This document shows, one piece after another, positions 24,014 to 31,893 of a DNA stretch of 37,823 nt (position 1 is its first letter; each line of letters begins with the position of its first letter). The stretch covers positions 1-37,823 of the IMG/VR virus record IMGVR_UViG_3300020457_000026. One strand, written 5' to 3'. The notes beneath the pieces are model-generated. The model made no database searches. It was not told where the DNA came from and saw nothing but the letters and a program-made list of their open reading frames with translations. Origin of the DNA: a virus. A program made the translations under genes and the position numbers.

Positions 24014-26893
24014 ATGAAGAGGATTTTAAATTGGCTCTTTTTATTGGGCTTTGTCGGAATGGCCACCGCCCAAGAACCAATTATTAGAGTTAAACAAATA
24101 GGGAATTGGTCTACACCAGCGATGTGGTGGAAAGGCTCGGTTACACAAGATTTAGATGATTTCTTGGCACAAGATGTATCTAAACCAGCTGAAGATAATA
24201 ATAACTTCGATATTTGGAGAGATAAAGTATTGGAGATGGAAGTTACTTTGGATGATAAAGGTGCAGATGTTACGACATTCAGAATAGATATTGCATTTGA
24301 TAATGATTTAATTACTTGGGTAGAATCAGGTGAAACTTCAGTTAACGCTTGGAGTCAAGGTGAATCACGAGTAATCAAAGGTTCACATATTTCAGGTTGG
24401 ACTGAGGGTGATGAAAGTTCTAATGCAGATTATTCTTTCGAAGTAGTTCATTATACAAATGTAGGATATCAAGATTCATTGGCGGCCACAGGTAATTTGA
24501 TTGAAGAATCTATATCAGATGATAGATATGATTGGTTAAGAATAACAATGGTATCACATGGAGTTGATGGTAATTCAGATGGAACACCAGATAAAACATT
24601 TGGTGGTGGTAATGGAGTACAAAAACAATTATTAAAATTTAAATTTAAAATAAATGATGTGGTGGATAACTTTGCACCTAAATCATTCAGAGTTGCAACT
24701 CAGTATGATGGAGCAGAGGGATACTACACATATGTTTCAGATGAATATCTTTTAGATTACAAAGTTTACATAGATGGTAATTGGGGTGATACATATGCAG
24801 GAGAAAGAACTTACAATGGTGCTGCTCGTGGTGATATCACACTACATCCTAAACTTGTAGATGTTGAGGGATACTTTAGATATATTGGTGAATGGAATGA
24901 TACCGATAAAGATGGAACAAAAGATACTAATGAAGAATACTCAAGAAACAAATATGCTATGTGGAAAGTTATCTTCGAGTTAGATGAAAGTAATCCAGAT
25001 GAGTTTACGAATTGGTTGAATCTTCGTGATATTAATTATCCATCAAGTTTAACTGATGAGGGAACTACTGATGATGTTATGGGTACTTATGATGAGTATG
25101 GAACAAATGCATTAGGGTATCAACATATGAGATACTATGAACAAAATGCAGGTTCAACATCAGACCAGAAAATTCAAAACGATGGATTCAATGGAGTATC
25201 TTTTTGGTATTGGACATATACAGATGATAAAGGATACTTTAATATTTCTTTACCACGAAACAATAGATATCGTGTATCTTTTTGGCCACCAGAAGCAGAT
25301 GATGTGGTTGGTGACCATACTACTTATTTATTAGATAGAGATGCAATCACAAATATCAATGATGCTATTGCAGGATTTAATTTCCAATCAAATAAATTTG
25401 ATAATGTAACTGATATTGAAATAGAATCACCAAGTGGTTATTTAATTGGTGATGTTGATGGAGATGATAGATATCAATTAAATGATGCATATTTTTTATG
25501 GGCATACACAAGTGGTGTGTTTGATACAGATTATACTCATACTAATGGAGAAACATATCAATCATGGGCAAGTATAGATAATTTAAAAACAGGTAATAAT
25601 AATGAAACACTTAATTATTATCAGACTGTAAATGGAAGTGCAAGATTACAAAAAAGAGAATTCAGTATCTTTGTTGATGATGATTTAGCACAAGAAACTG
25701 CAGTACTAACTAAAGACCAAGGTGGTATTATTAGATTTAATCCATTGATGGATGATGTTCAGACAGGATTAGATACACTAAGTATTAAAATAGGTGCAGG
25801 TAGTTCTACATTTGGAAATGATGTAAATCCTGATTACTTATTTGATACCGATGATAATGATAAACAAGTTGATATTATTGGAACATCAAACGATTCTGAT
25901 ATTGGATATTATTTTACAGGTGATGTAAACCTAACAGGTACAAAAGTTGATAACGATGGAACTGCAATTACACCAGTTGTAGATGGAACAACATATTATC
26001 GTTGGGGTAGTGGAGACCCACCTGATACATGGGCAAGAATAGGTGGTGAACCTGGTAATGGTAATAGAAGTATGTCAGCAATGAAATCATTGATGACAGA
26101 CCATGATGTAACATTATCATTTCCTGCTGATTCAACTGTAAGAGTACAGAGTGGTGAGATTATCGAAGTACCATTAAATATTACACCATCAGAGGGTATT
26201 AATATTGCTGGGTTTGAATTTGAAGTAGAGTTTAATGTAAATGAATTAACCTTTATTGATATGAAAACTGGTAACTTGCCAGGGCCTTGGATGACCTATG
26301 TAAATGTAGGTGAAGTTGAAGCAGGATGGCAAAGAGTTAGATTTGGTGGATTTGATTACTCACCAGGTAATGCTCCTACTAACTATTGGGTTACTCAACA
26401 AATGAATGCATTAAAGTTAATGTTCAGAGCGGAGTTTCCTGATGAGGAGTGGAGTGAGGCTCCTATTAGATTCGTTGGTAAATATGCAGCGGGTAATCCA
26501 AATGGTGATGATTTAAGAATGGAGAGAGAAAGTGGTAAGGTAATGGTATGGAATAAGTATTGGGCATTCGGTGGTGGAGAACCAGGTGAAGAGGATATAA
26601 CTTATAACTATCCAAATCCATTTAAAGAAAATACTAAATTTCAATTCTTCTTAGATGAAATGGAACAAGTAAAAATTTACATATTAAATTCCAATGGACA
26701 ATACATTGGAACATTATTAGATGAAGTAGTTGATGCTGGAATACACACATTTGATTTCACTAACCAACCAAGTGTTTGGTTACCTGAAGTGAGTGTGTAT
26801 GAGAATCATAAAACTTTAGAACCAGGTGTTTACATATTTGTTTTACAAACTGATGATAGAATCAAAGCAAATAAATTTACGGTGGTTAAATAA
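24014..26893 (+). CDS. Secreted protein with T9SS type A sorting domain, cohesin-like and EF-hand (dockerin-like) segments, 959 aa
   Basis: A clear signal peptide (MKRILNWLFLLGFVGMATAQ) should send it through Sec. Residues 480-491 (GDVDGDDRYQLND) form a dockerin-like calcium loop, with D480/D482/D484 and D491. About 696-845 resemble a cohesin-type sandwich (VPLNITPSEGINIAGFEFEV...). The last 94 residues start at YPNPF (866-870) and read as a T9SS C-terminal sorting domain (VKIYILNSNGQYIG...LEPGVYIFVLQ...KFTVVK). In FCB bacteria such domains carry cargo across the outer membrane to the surface. This is cellular-type cargo in a phage genome, next to a PorV/PorQ-like gene. It may coat the infected cell or alter phage adsorption; both are inference. 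Confidence 0.82.
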   Translation: MKRILNWLFLLGFVGMATAQEPIIRVKQIGNWSTPAMWWKGSVTQDLDDFLAQDVSKPAEDNNNFDIWRDKVLEMEVTLDDKGADVTTFRIDIAFDNDLITWVESGETSVNAWSQGESRVIKGSHISGWTEGDESSNADYSFEVVHYTNVGYQDSLAATGNLIEESISDDRYDWLRITMVSHGVDGNSDGTPDKTFGGGNGVQKQLLKFKFKINDVVDNFAPKSFRVATQYDGAEGYYTYVSDEYLLDYKVYIDGNWGDTYAGERTYNGAARGDITLHPKLVDVEGYFRYIGEWNDTDKDGTKDTNEEYSRNKYAMWKVIFELDESNPDEFTNWLNLRDINYPSSLTDEGTTDDVMGTYDEYGTNALGYQHMRYYEQNAGSTSDQKIQNDGFNGVSFWYWTYTDDKGYFNISLPRNNRYRVSFWPPEADDVVGDHTTYLLDRDAITNINDAIAGFNFQSNKFDNVTDIEIESPSGYLIGDVDGDDRYQLNDAYFLWAYTSGVFDTDYTHTNGETYQSWASIDNLKTGNNNETLNYYQTVNGSARLQKREFSIFVDDDLAQETAVLTKDQGGIIRFNPLMDDVQTGLDTLSIKIGAGSSTFGNDVNPDYLFDTDDNDKQVDIIGTSNDSDIGYYFTGDVNLTGTKVDNDGTAITPVVDGTTYYRWGSGDPPDTWARIGGEPGNGNRSMSAMKSLMTDHDVTLSFPADSTVRVQSGEIIEVPLNITPSEGINIAGFEFEVEFNVNELTFIDMKTGNLPGPWMTYVNVGEVEAGWQRVRFGGFDYSPGNAPTNYWVTQQMNALKLMFRAEFPDEEWSEAPIRFVGKYAAGNPNGDDLRMERESGKVMVWNKYWAFGGGEPGEEDITYNYPNPFKENTKFQFFLDEMEQVKIYILNSNGQYIGTLLDEVVDAGIHTFDFTNQPSVWLPEVSVYENHKTLEPGVYIFVLQTDDRIKANKFTVVK

Positions 26894-27000
26894 TGGAAAC
26901 GATAAAATTTTTTGGATTATTATTTTTAATATTACCTGCAGGGTTTTATACTCTAAAGGGAATACTTTGGGTATCTGAAAAATTGGAGAAGAAACAATGA
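26893..27000 (+). CDS. Single-helix membrane peptide, 35 aa
   Basis: Starts by TAATG overlap with the T9SS cargo gene and ends by ATGA overlap with the PorV/PorQ-like gene. It has one hydrophobic helix (FFGLLFLILPAGFYTLKGIL) and a basic C-terminal tail (EKLEKKQ). The double coupling suggests it is translated. It could be a small helper of the adjacent envelope proteins. No homology recognised. Confidence 0.55.
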   Translation: METIKFFGLLFLILPAGFYTLKGILWVSEKLEKKQ

Positions 27001-27866
27001 AAAATATATTAATGGGATTATTAATGATTGGTACTTTGTTTGGACAAGTAAATAGTGTCCTTACAATTTCACCTACTACAAGTGAAACAATATTGGGTAA
27101 CCAATCACTTGCATTTAGAAATCCTGCAATCAACAATCTAAATGAAGATACACTAACACACCTTAGTTTTTCTAATGTGAAATGGTTAGGTAATATTGTT
27201 GATGATATGGGTTTTAACTATGTAGGAGTTAAAAAAGGTAAATTAGATTATTCACTTTTATACTTTAACTATGGGGAACAAAACTTCGCAGATGAAAGTG
27301 GTATTATAAGTGGTAATTTTTCACCAAGTACATTAGTTGCATCAATAGGTTGGGGTACTAATTTACTATACAAAGGTGAGAGAGTAGATAGCGTGGCACT
27401 TGGTTTTAGAGGAAAGGTTGTTAGCCATGATTTACATACAGAAAAAACTGATGGTATGTTATTTGATATAGGTTTACACTTTCAAAAATTATATGGAATT
27501 GTAAACTTAGATTTAATGGTATCTAATATTGGTTTGATGACTAAAATGAATGGTTATGAAATTGATATGCCATCTGCATTTAATGTTGGATTTAACATAC
27601 CGATAAAAGATAAATGGAATATTTATAATCAATGGAATCTTTATGATGGATACCATACACATGGTCAAGGTGTTTCTTATAACTATAAGAATATGTTATG
27701 GGTAAATGCTGGATACTATAATGATGTAACTTATAACTTAAATTATTCATCCATAGGTATGGATTTAAAATTCGAAAGATACAAGATTGGTTTGGGTATC
27801 TTAAACGGAGATGATACTCATCCATTGAAAAATACATTATTATTAACATTAAACATGGAGATATAA
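26997..27866 (+). CDS. PorV/PorQ-like outer-membrane protein (T9SS-associated barrel), 289 aa
   Basis: Signal peptide (MKNILMGLLMIGTLFGQ), then an FadL/PorV-type barrel. The N-terminal LGNQSLAFRNPAINNL recalls the ANPA segment of PorV/PorQ. Later strands LDYSLLYFNYGEQNFADESG, ALGFRGKVVSHDL, DGMLFDIGLHFQ, DLMVSNIGLMTKM and MPSAFNVGFNIPI follow the PorQ order and length (~290-340). PorV shuttles cargo by binding its C-terminal sorting domain; PorQ belongs to the surface attachment complex. The preceding large gene encodes such cargo. No other T9SS parts (Sov, PorL/M/N/K) are in the window, so host machinery would be needed. PorV versus PorQ versus a generic FadL-like barrel is unresolved. Confidence 0.68.
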   Translation: MKNILMGLLMIGTLFGQVNSVLTISPTTSETILGNQSLAFRNPAINNLNEDTLTHLSFSNVKWLGNIVDDMGFNYVGVKKGKLDYSLLYFNYGEQNFADESGIISGNFSPSTLVASIGWGTNLLYKGERVDSVALGFRGKVVSHDLHTEKTDGMLFDIGLHFQKLYGIVNLDLMVSNIGLMTKMNGYEIDMPSAFNVGFNIPIKDKWNIYNQWNLYDGYHTHGQGVSYNYKNMLWVNAGYYNDVTYNLNYSSIGMDLKFERYKIGLGILNGDDTHPLKNTLLLTLNMEI

Positions 27867-27867
27867 A

Positions 27868-27903
27868 ATGAATTGTGAATGTTGTAATTGTACTTGTTGT
27901 TAA
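27868..27903 (+). CDS. Cys-rich 11-residue ORF
   Basis: The frame reads MNCECCNCTCC then TAA, so six of eleven residues are Cys. A GGAG (27857-27860) lies 7 bases upstream, and the next gene starts 15 bases later with its own AAGGAG. The rest of this region is poor in Cys, so the clustering is not chance composition. It could be a metal- or redox-binding peptide, or a leader whose translation senses cysteine. Expression is unproven. Confidence 0.4.
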   Translation: MNCECCNCTCC

Positions 27904-27918
27904 TTAAGGAGAAATAAA

Positions 27919-28299
27919 ATGGCAAAAGATATAGAACAAGCTATTGAAGAAGTTAAAGGAAAAAAGTTTGGAGTATCGATTAATAATATTATTGCTATTG
28001 TTACTTTTCTTTCTACCTGTATCGCTGGTTGGTATAGTTTTACTGGCCGTATTGATTCATTGGAAGAAGTAGTACAAGGTTTTGCAGAAGCAAGTGATAT
28101 TGAAATCGTAACCAATAACTTTAACAATATTGATGAAGAATTAAAGTATCTTAGAGAAAAAGTAGATGCTTTAAAAACACCAAAAGTGAAATCATACGAT
28201 GGTGATATAATTAAACTACAGAATGAGATTGATAAATTGAAAAGTGAAATCTCAAGGTTAGAGAAATTATTAAAAGACCCATTGGCTGATTTCAAGTAA
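27919..28299 (+). CDS. Membrane-anchored coiled-coil protein, 126 aa
   Basis: Ribosome site AAGGAG before the ATG. A short cytoplasmic N-terminus is followed by one transmembrane helix (~21-42, NNIIAIVTFLSTCIAGWYSF), then a long coiled coil (IDEELKYLREKVDALK and IIKLQNEIDKLKSEISRLEKLLKD). The topology resembles spanin inner-membrane subunits or cell-envelope tethering proteins. It sits within the envelope module directly after the Cys-rich minigene. A similar layout is seen in the 108-residue protein at 31894. Function unknown. Confidence 0.7.
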   Translation: MAKDIEQAIEEVKGKKFGVSINNIIAIVTFLSTCIAGWYSFTGRIDSLEEVVQGFAEASDIEIVTNNFNNIDEELKYLREKVDALKTPKVKSYDGDIIKLQNEIDKLKSEISRLEKLLKDPLADFK

Positions 28300-28307
28300 G
28301 GAGAAAC

Positions 28308-28691
28308 ATGAGTAAATTCGTGAAACTACTACTCGTAGTGTTAGTGTTTGCAATAGGTTCTCAGTTATTAGGACAGGATGTATATGATACACCTGAAGAA
28401 TATGATAGAGAAATAACCAGACAAGAACAAAGAGAAATAAGACAAAATCTTGCCCAACAAAAAATGGCAAACAAATCTATGATGGAATGGAGAAAATTTG
28501 AAGCAGCACATAAAAGAGCTCATATGAAATCATTACATCATAATAAAAAAACAAACAGGCAAAAGAGAATAGTTACTCTTGTTGCTGTAGGTGTTACATC
28601 TTATATCATTGGATATGAAATGGCAAAAGATGAACACAAATATAAAAAACATGGATGGGATAAAAAAACATCCGATAAATGGAGAAAGTAA
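28308..28691 (+). CDS. Secreted/membrane protein with basic helical middle, 127 aa
   Basis: AAGGAG ribosome site before the ATG. Signal peptide or anchor (KFVKLLLVVLVFAIGSQLLGQ) with a cleavage-like site before DVYD. A charged, helical middle follows (REITRQEQREIRQNLAQQ...HKRAHMKSLHHNKKTNRQKR), then a second hydrophobic segment (IVTLVAVGVTSYIIGYEM) and a very basic tail. It is coupled by TAATG to the CsgG-like lipoprotein. It may anchor a periplasmic helix between membranes. No family recognised. Confidence 0.65.
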   Translation: MSKFVKLLLVVLVFAIGSQLLGQDVYDTPEEYDREITRQEQREIRQNLAQQKMANKSMMEWRKFEAAHKRAHMKSLHHNKKTNRQKRIVTLVAVGVTSYIIGYEMAKDEHKYKKHGWDKKTSDKWRK

Positions 28692-29329
28692 TGAAAAAAC
28701 TATTACTATTATCGTTAATGGTTTTTATGGGATGTGCCGCATCAGTATCAACGGAACAATATGTTGGTGAGTATGAGAAACAAAAATCTCTTGATGAAGT
28801 GGAAATAACTAAAGTAGATAATCTAAAGATTATGAATGTTAAGTTCAATAAAGAACTCGAAGAAAGATATCCAGAACTTGGAGATAAAAGAGTTGCTTTT
28901 GGTTTAAACCAAGAACTTGCAAATGTTATTTCTTTCATTGGAAGATTTAATCTTGTAGAGGCAGACAGAGATATTCAATTATCTATGTTGAACGACCTTA
29001 AAGCCAACGAGGCAAAAATAGAAAAAACTAAGTATACTGCTATTGTAACAATTTATGATTTTGCTGTTAACTTAAAAGAAGATATCAAAGCTGGTAAAGT
29101 TCAAACAATAAACGAAACCATCGTAGGTATCCAAGTTAAAGTAATCAATAATGAGAATACTCAGTATGTAGTTGGAAGTGGACAAGGAAGAGCATCCACC
29201 ATAGGACAAGGATTTTTAAAGAATCCTAATATGGAATGGAATCAGAGTTCTTTAAGTTCTGCATCTAACAAGGCTATGGAAACAGCTGTTGTCAATGTTA
29301 TTAAAGCAATTGACAGAAGAGGTTGGTAG
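28691..29329 (+). CDS. CsgG-like outer-membrane lipoprotein, 212 aa
   Basis: The start at 28691 is chosen over 28679 because it gives a textbook lipoprotein signal (MKKLLLLSLMVFMGC, lipid Cys 15) with GGAG 6 bases upstream. The body follows the CsgG/HfaB pattern: LKIMNVKFNK, LNQELANVISFIGRFNLVEADRD, YTAIVTIYDFAVNL, VGIQVKVINNENTQYVVGSGQG and a final helix SSASNKAMETAVVNVIKAI. CsgG itself is a nonameric secretion pore of the outer membrane. Whether this one forms a pore cannot be told, and other lipoproteins share the fold. It lies just before a barrel gene and a second CsgG-like gene. Confidence 0.6.
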   Translation: MKKLLLLSLMVFMGCAASVSTEQYVGEYEKQKSLDEVEITKVDNLKIMNVKFNKELEERYPELGDKRVAFGLNQELANVISFIGRFNLVEADRDIQLSMLNDLKANEAKIEKTKYTAIVTIYDFAVNLKEDIKAGKVQTINETIVGIQVKVINNENTQYVVGSGQGRASTIGQGFLKNPNMEWNQSSLSSASNKAMETAVVNVIKAIDRRGW

Positions 29330-29334
29330 AATGA

Positions 29335-30321
29335 ATGTGGCAGAGAGCTTTATTATTTGTAGGATTATTGTGTAGTACACTCTCTGCCCAAGGCTTCCTT
29401 TATAGTTATATAGACCCTTGTAATCAAACTATCATTCGTGATAATTACAAAATAGAAAATCAATCTGGTGGTTTCTATGTTACATACTATAACAAATCTA
29501 AATTTTTCACATTCGAACAAATAGCAGATGGAACATTAGAAGCGTGGGCAGAAAATGTATACCAAGACTTTGAGGATTTATTTCCATGTGCCGTTAGGGT
29601 TGCTGAAGAAATACTAGCCTCTGTATTGGCGAGTAATGCCACAGAACAATTTAGTAAACAAGATGTAAGTAATGATGTGGGTGCGGTTAATTATGGTATC
29701 AAAACATCACCGACTGTAGATAGTAGTTGGGTTACATCTTTTAATAGTGTTTATACGAGAGAAAGTTTTGATGGTAAATCAAGATATGATGGTAACTTCA
29801 GTTTTACCGATGATTTCAGTAGATTGAGTGCTTCATATGGAAATGGTATAAACTTTCTAGCTAAGAAACAAAATCAAGTGATAAGTGCATCAGGTGTTTT
29901 CTTTCAAACATTTGAGGGTAGTGATTGGTTAGTATCAAGTTCATATGCCAAAACACTTGTAAAACAAAATGCAGAAGTAATTGTATTGACTGGTGCTTAT
30001 GGTAGTGTTAGTAACCAAAGCTTTGGTAACTTATCAGTATTGTATGGTATGAAAACACCAATCACATTACCATTTGGTAAAATAACATTTACTAATTATG
30101 TATCATACACATTACTTAGATATTATAAAGGATTAAATTCAGGAAAACAATATTTATTATTGAAGAGTCCTATTATACTTATGCCTACTCTTTCTTTTGA
30201 TTTTCAATTAAGTCAGGCATTCAAAGTTAATTTAGGATTCTCAATGGGGTATAACACAGTTGTAAATGATTATGGTGAAAGAACTAAAACATATGCCATA
30301 ATGTTTGGAACATACTTTTAG
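29335..30321 (+). CDS. Secreted outer-membrane beta-barrel-like protein, 328 aa
   Basis: Signal peptide (MWQRALLFVGLLCSTLSAQG), cut before FLYSYIDPC. An N-terminal domain with Cys pair candidates (IDPC...LFPC) spans ~25-110. From ~130 on come about ten barrel-like strands: WVTSFNSVYTRESF, DGNFSFTDDFSRLSASYGNG, WLVSSSYAKTL, KITFTNYVSYTLLRYYKGL, FKVNLGFSMGYNTVV, ending TYAIMFGTYF with the C-terminal Phe typical of outer-membrane proteins. The ATG at 29335 is used; the one at 29331 is out of frame and short. It sits between two CsgG-like genes. No family name. Confidence 0.65.
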   Translation: MWQRALLFVGLLCSTLSAQGFLYSYIDPCNQTIIRDNYKIENQSGGFYVTYYNKSKFFTFEQIADGTLEAWAENVYQDFEDLFPCAVRVAEEILASVLASNATEQFSKQDVSNDVGAVNYGIKTSPTVDSSWVTSFNSVYTRESFDGKSRYDGNFSFTDDFSRLSASYGNGINFLAKKQNQVISASGVFFQTFEGSDWLVSSSYAKTLVKQNAEVIVLTGAYGSVSNQSFGNLSVLYGMKTPITLPFGKITFTNYVSYTLLRYYKGLNSGKQYLLLKSPIILMPTLSFDFQLSQAFKVNLGFSMGYNTVVNDYGERTKTYAIMFGTYF

Positions 30322-30330
30322 GAGAAGAAA

Positions 30331-30849
30331 ATGAAGAAACTAATTATGATGTTATTATTGATAGGATTTGGATACACACAATCCTTACCACAACCAGCAG
30401 TTGTTGGTGAAGATGTAGATTTTCCTACATTAAGAATATCACAATTTGTTAAGGTTGATGAATCTGTTGGTGTTGTAGATGATAGAGTTACTTTAGGTAT
30501 AAAACAATTACTTGAAGAACAATTTCAAGATACAAGATACAGATTAACCGAAGATGATAATGCTGATTATACTGCTAATGTAGAGGTACTTTATATTGGT
30601 AAACCAAATGAGGCATTTAGTTTGGCAGGTTTATTCAATCGTAGAAATCAGAGTACAGAAGTTAGAATACTTTTAAACTTAGTACAAACCAAAGAGGGTG
30701 TACAAAAAAGTTATCGTGGAGTTGGTGAAACAACCACACAAGTATCTGCTGCTGGTTTACAAATTCAAGAGGATGTGGAGTTTGGTAAGAGTGAGTTAGG
30801 TGGTTCTTTAAGAAAGGCCATCGAGGATGCTCTTGAGAATATTGAATGA
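30331..30849 (+). CDS. Secreted CsgG-fold-like protein, 172 aa
   Basis: AGGAG ribosome site. Signal peptide (KKLIMMLLLIGFGYTQ), no lipobox Cys. The body shows a similar pattern to the lipoprotein upstream: LRISQFVKVDESVG, VTLGIKQLLEEQFQDTRYRLTEDDNADYTANVEVLYIG, VRILLNLVQ, and a closing helix KSELGGSLRKAIEDALENI. This suggests the CsgG/LpoB-like alpha/beta fold in a soluble periplasmic form. It could be a partner of the barrel at 29335. Assignment is by pattern, not search. Confidence 0.5.
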   Translation: MKKLIMMLLLIGFGYTQSLPQPAVVGEDVDFPTLRISQFVKVDESVGVVDDRVTLGIKQLLEEQFQDTRYRLTEDDNADYTANVEVLYIGKPNEAFSLAGLFNRRNQSTEVRILLNLVQTKEGVQKSYRGVGETTTQVSAAGLQIQEDVEFGKSELGGSLRKAIEDALENIE

Positions 30850-30986
30850 AACACCTTGAGGAACAAAATATAAGTTATTGGAAACATTGGATACTAGCGA
30901 TGAAGATGAGTGTAGCTCTTTTTATTCATGCTTGGTATCCAAATATTTTTCAATACTATGTATCAGATAAATTGAAAGGTAAGTAA
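30846..30986 (+). CDS. Small membrane protein (DUF6356-like?), 46 aa
   Basis: ATGA overlap with the preceding gene. The protein has one hydrophobic helix with conserved-looking aromatic and His positions: SYWKHWILAMKMSVALFIHAWYPNIF then QYYVSDKL. The pattern H-x-W...A...S...L-x-HA-x-x-P-x-x-F recalls the short DUF6356-type membrane proteins of marine phages; this is recollection. Function unknown. Confidence 0.6.
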   Translation: MKHLEEQNISYWKHWILAMKMSVALFIHAWYPNIFQYYVSDKLKGK

Positions 30987-30987
30987 T

Positions 30988-31740
30988 ATGTTATTAGAAC
31001 ATTGGCCACAAAAAAGAAGAGAGTGGGTGATAGGTGGATTCCTAAACATTCTCTTCATTTTATGTATTGTGGGAATCAGATATTATTATGCTCAAGAAGA
31101 AATGGAATTCTTGAGAGAAGATTCTGAACGACAAGATGTAATGATTACAGAGTTACAAGATTCTGTTGAGATTTTAGTAAAACAAAATAATGATTTACTA
31201 AAGGATTTACATGACCATGATAAAACTCGTGGTATTGAGAATAGAGAATTAAAGAAAAGAATGGATAACTTTGAAATCGAACTTGATACTATTAAGGAAC
31301 GACTTTCTACACAATCCACTATTTATGATAGTAGAGAATCTTATACAAGTGGTGCTGGTGTAGTACCATTTGAAAAAGAATTTGGTACTCAAGGTAACTA
31401 CTTAAGAATATTTGGTAGGACTGGAGTTGCCATGGTTAACGATAGTATTATAGATTCTGAGACAGAGTTGGGTTTCGATGGTAGTTTACAGATTGGTGAA
31501 CCTAAGATTATTGAAGGTGAGGTAAAAGGTGAATATTATGCTGAAGTACCTACCATTTCATTTGATGGGTTGAGACTAAGTGGGAGAAGAAGTAATCCCT
31601 TAAAACTAAAACCACCAAGAAACCAAATAAGTGTTGGGCCGTTTGCGGGAATTGTATACAATCAAACGACAGGATTAACAGAACCAGTTATAGGATTTGG
31701 TATATCCTATAATGCATTGAAAATATGGGATTGGAGATAA
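30988..31740 (+). CDS. Membrane-anchored coiled-coil protein with beta C-terminus, 250 aa
   Basis: One transmembrane helix (~14-34, VIGGFLNILFILCIVGIRYYY), then a periplasmic coiled coil (QEEMEFLREDSERQ, VEILVKQNNDLLKDLHDHD, LKKRMDNFEIELDTIKERLS). The last ~110 residues form beta strands (YYAEVPTISFDGLRL, ISVGPFAGIVYNQT, PVIGFGISYNALKIW). The plan (TM, coiled coil, barrel-like end) fits a spanin-like or envelope-spanning protein. It starts one base after the stop of the previous gene. A role in lysis is possible but not shown. Confidence 0.7.
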   Translation: MLLEHWPQKRREWVIGGFLNILFILCIVGIRYYYAQEEMEFLREDSERQDVMITELQDSVEILVKQNNDLLKDLHDHDKTRGIENRELKKRMDNFEIELDTIKERLSTQSTIYDSRESYTSGAGVVPFEKEFGTQGNYLRIFGRTGVAMVNDSIIDSETELGFDGSLQIGEPKIIEGEVKGEYYAEVPTISFDGLRLSGRRSNPLKLKPPRNQISVGPFAGIVYNQTTGLTEPVIGFGISYNALKIWDWR

Positions 31741-31884
31741 ATGCCGAACAGAGCTGCTAAAAGTAGAAAACAGAAAAGACAGGCCTTAAATAAGAAGTGG
31801 GCTCGTGAGGGAAGAACAGCAAACCAACATAAAAAATGGAAAGCTAAAAACCCACAAGGACAGGGAGTACCACGATATAGATAG
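31741..31884 (+). CDS. Small basic protein, 47 aa
   Basis: Begins at the base after the previous stop and ends 9 bases before the next gene. It is almost entirely Lys/Arg/Gln (SRKQKRQALNKKWAREG, HKKWKAKNPQG) and lacks hydrophobic segments, so it is probably a nucleic-acid binder or a virion DNA-associated peptide. No family recognised. Start-stop packing supports translation. Confidence 0.5.
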   Translation: MPNRAAKSRKQKRQALNKKWAREGRTANQHKKWKAKNPQGQGVPRYR

Positions 31885-31893
31885 GAGTTTGTT

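Noticed and set aside
25137-25334. 65-codon + strand ORF inside the T9SS cargo gene
   Set aside because: Out-of-frame shadow of the cargo frame, without a ribosome site.
28691-30849. Complete curli (csg) operon
   Set aside because: No curlin repeats (CsgA/B) or CsgE/F-like proteins are visible; only CsgG-like patterns are present.
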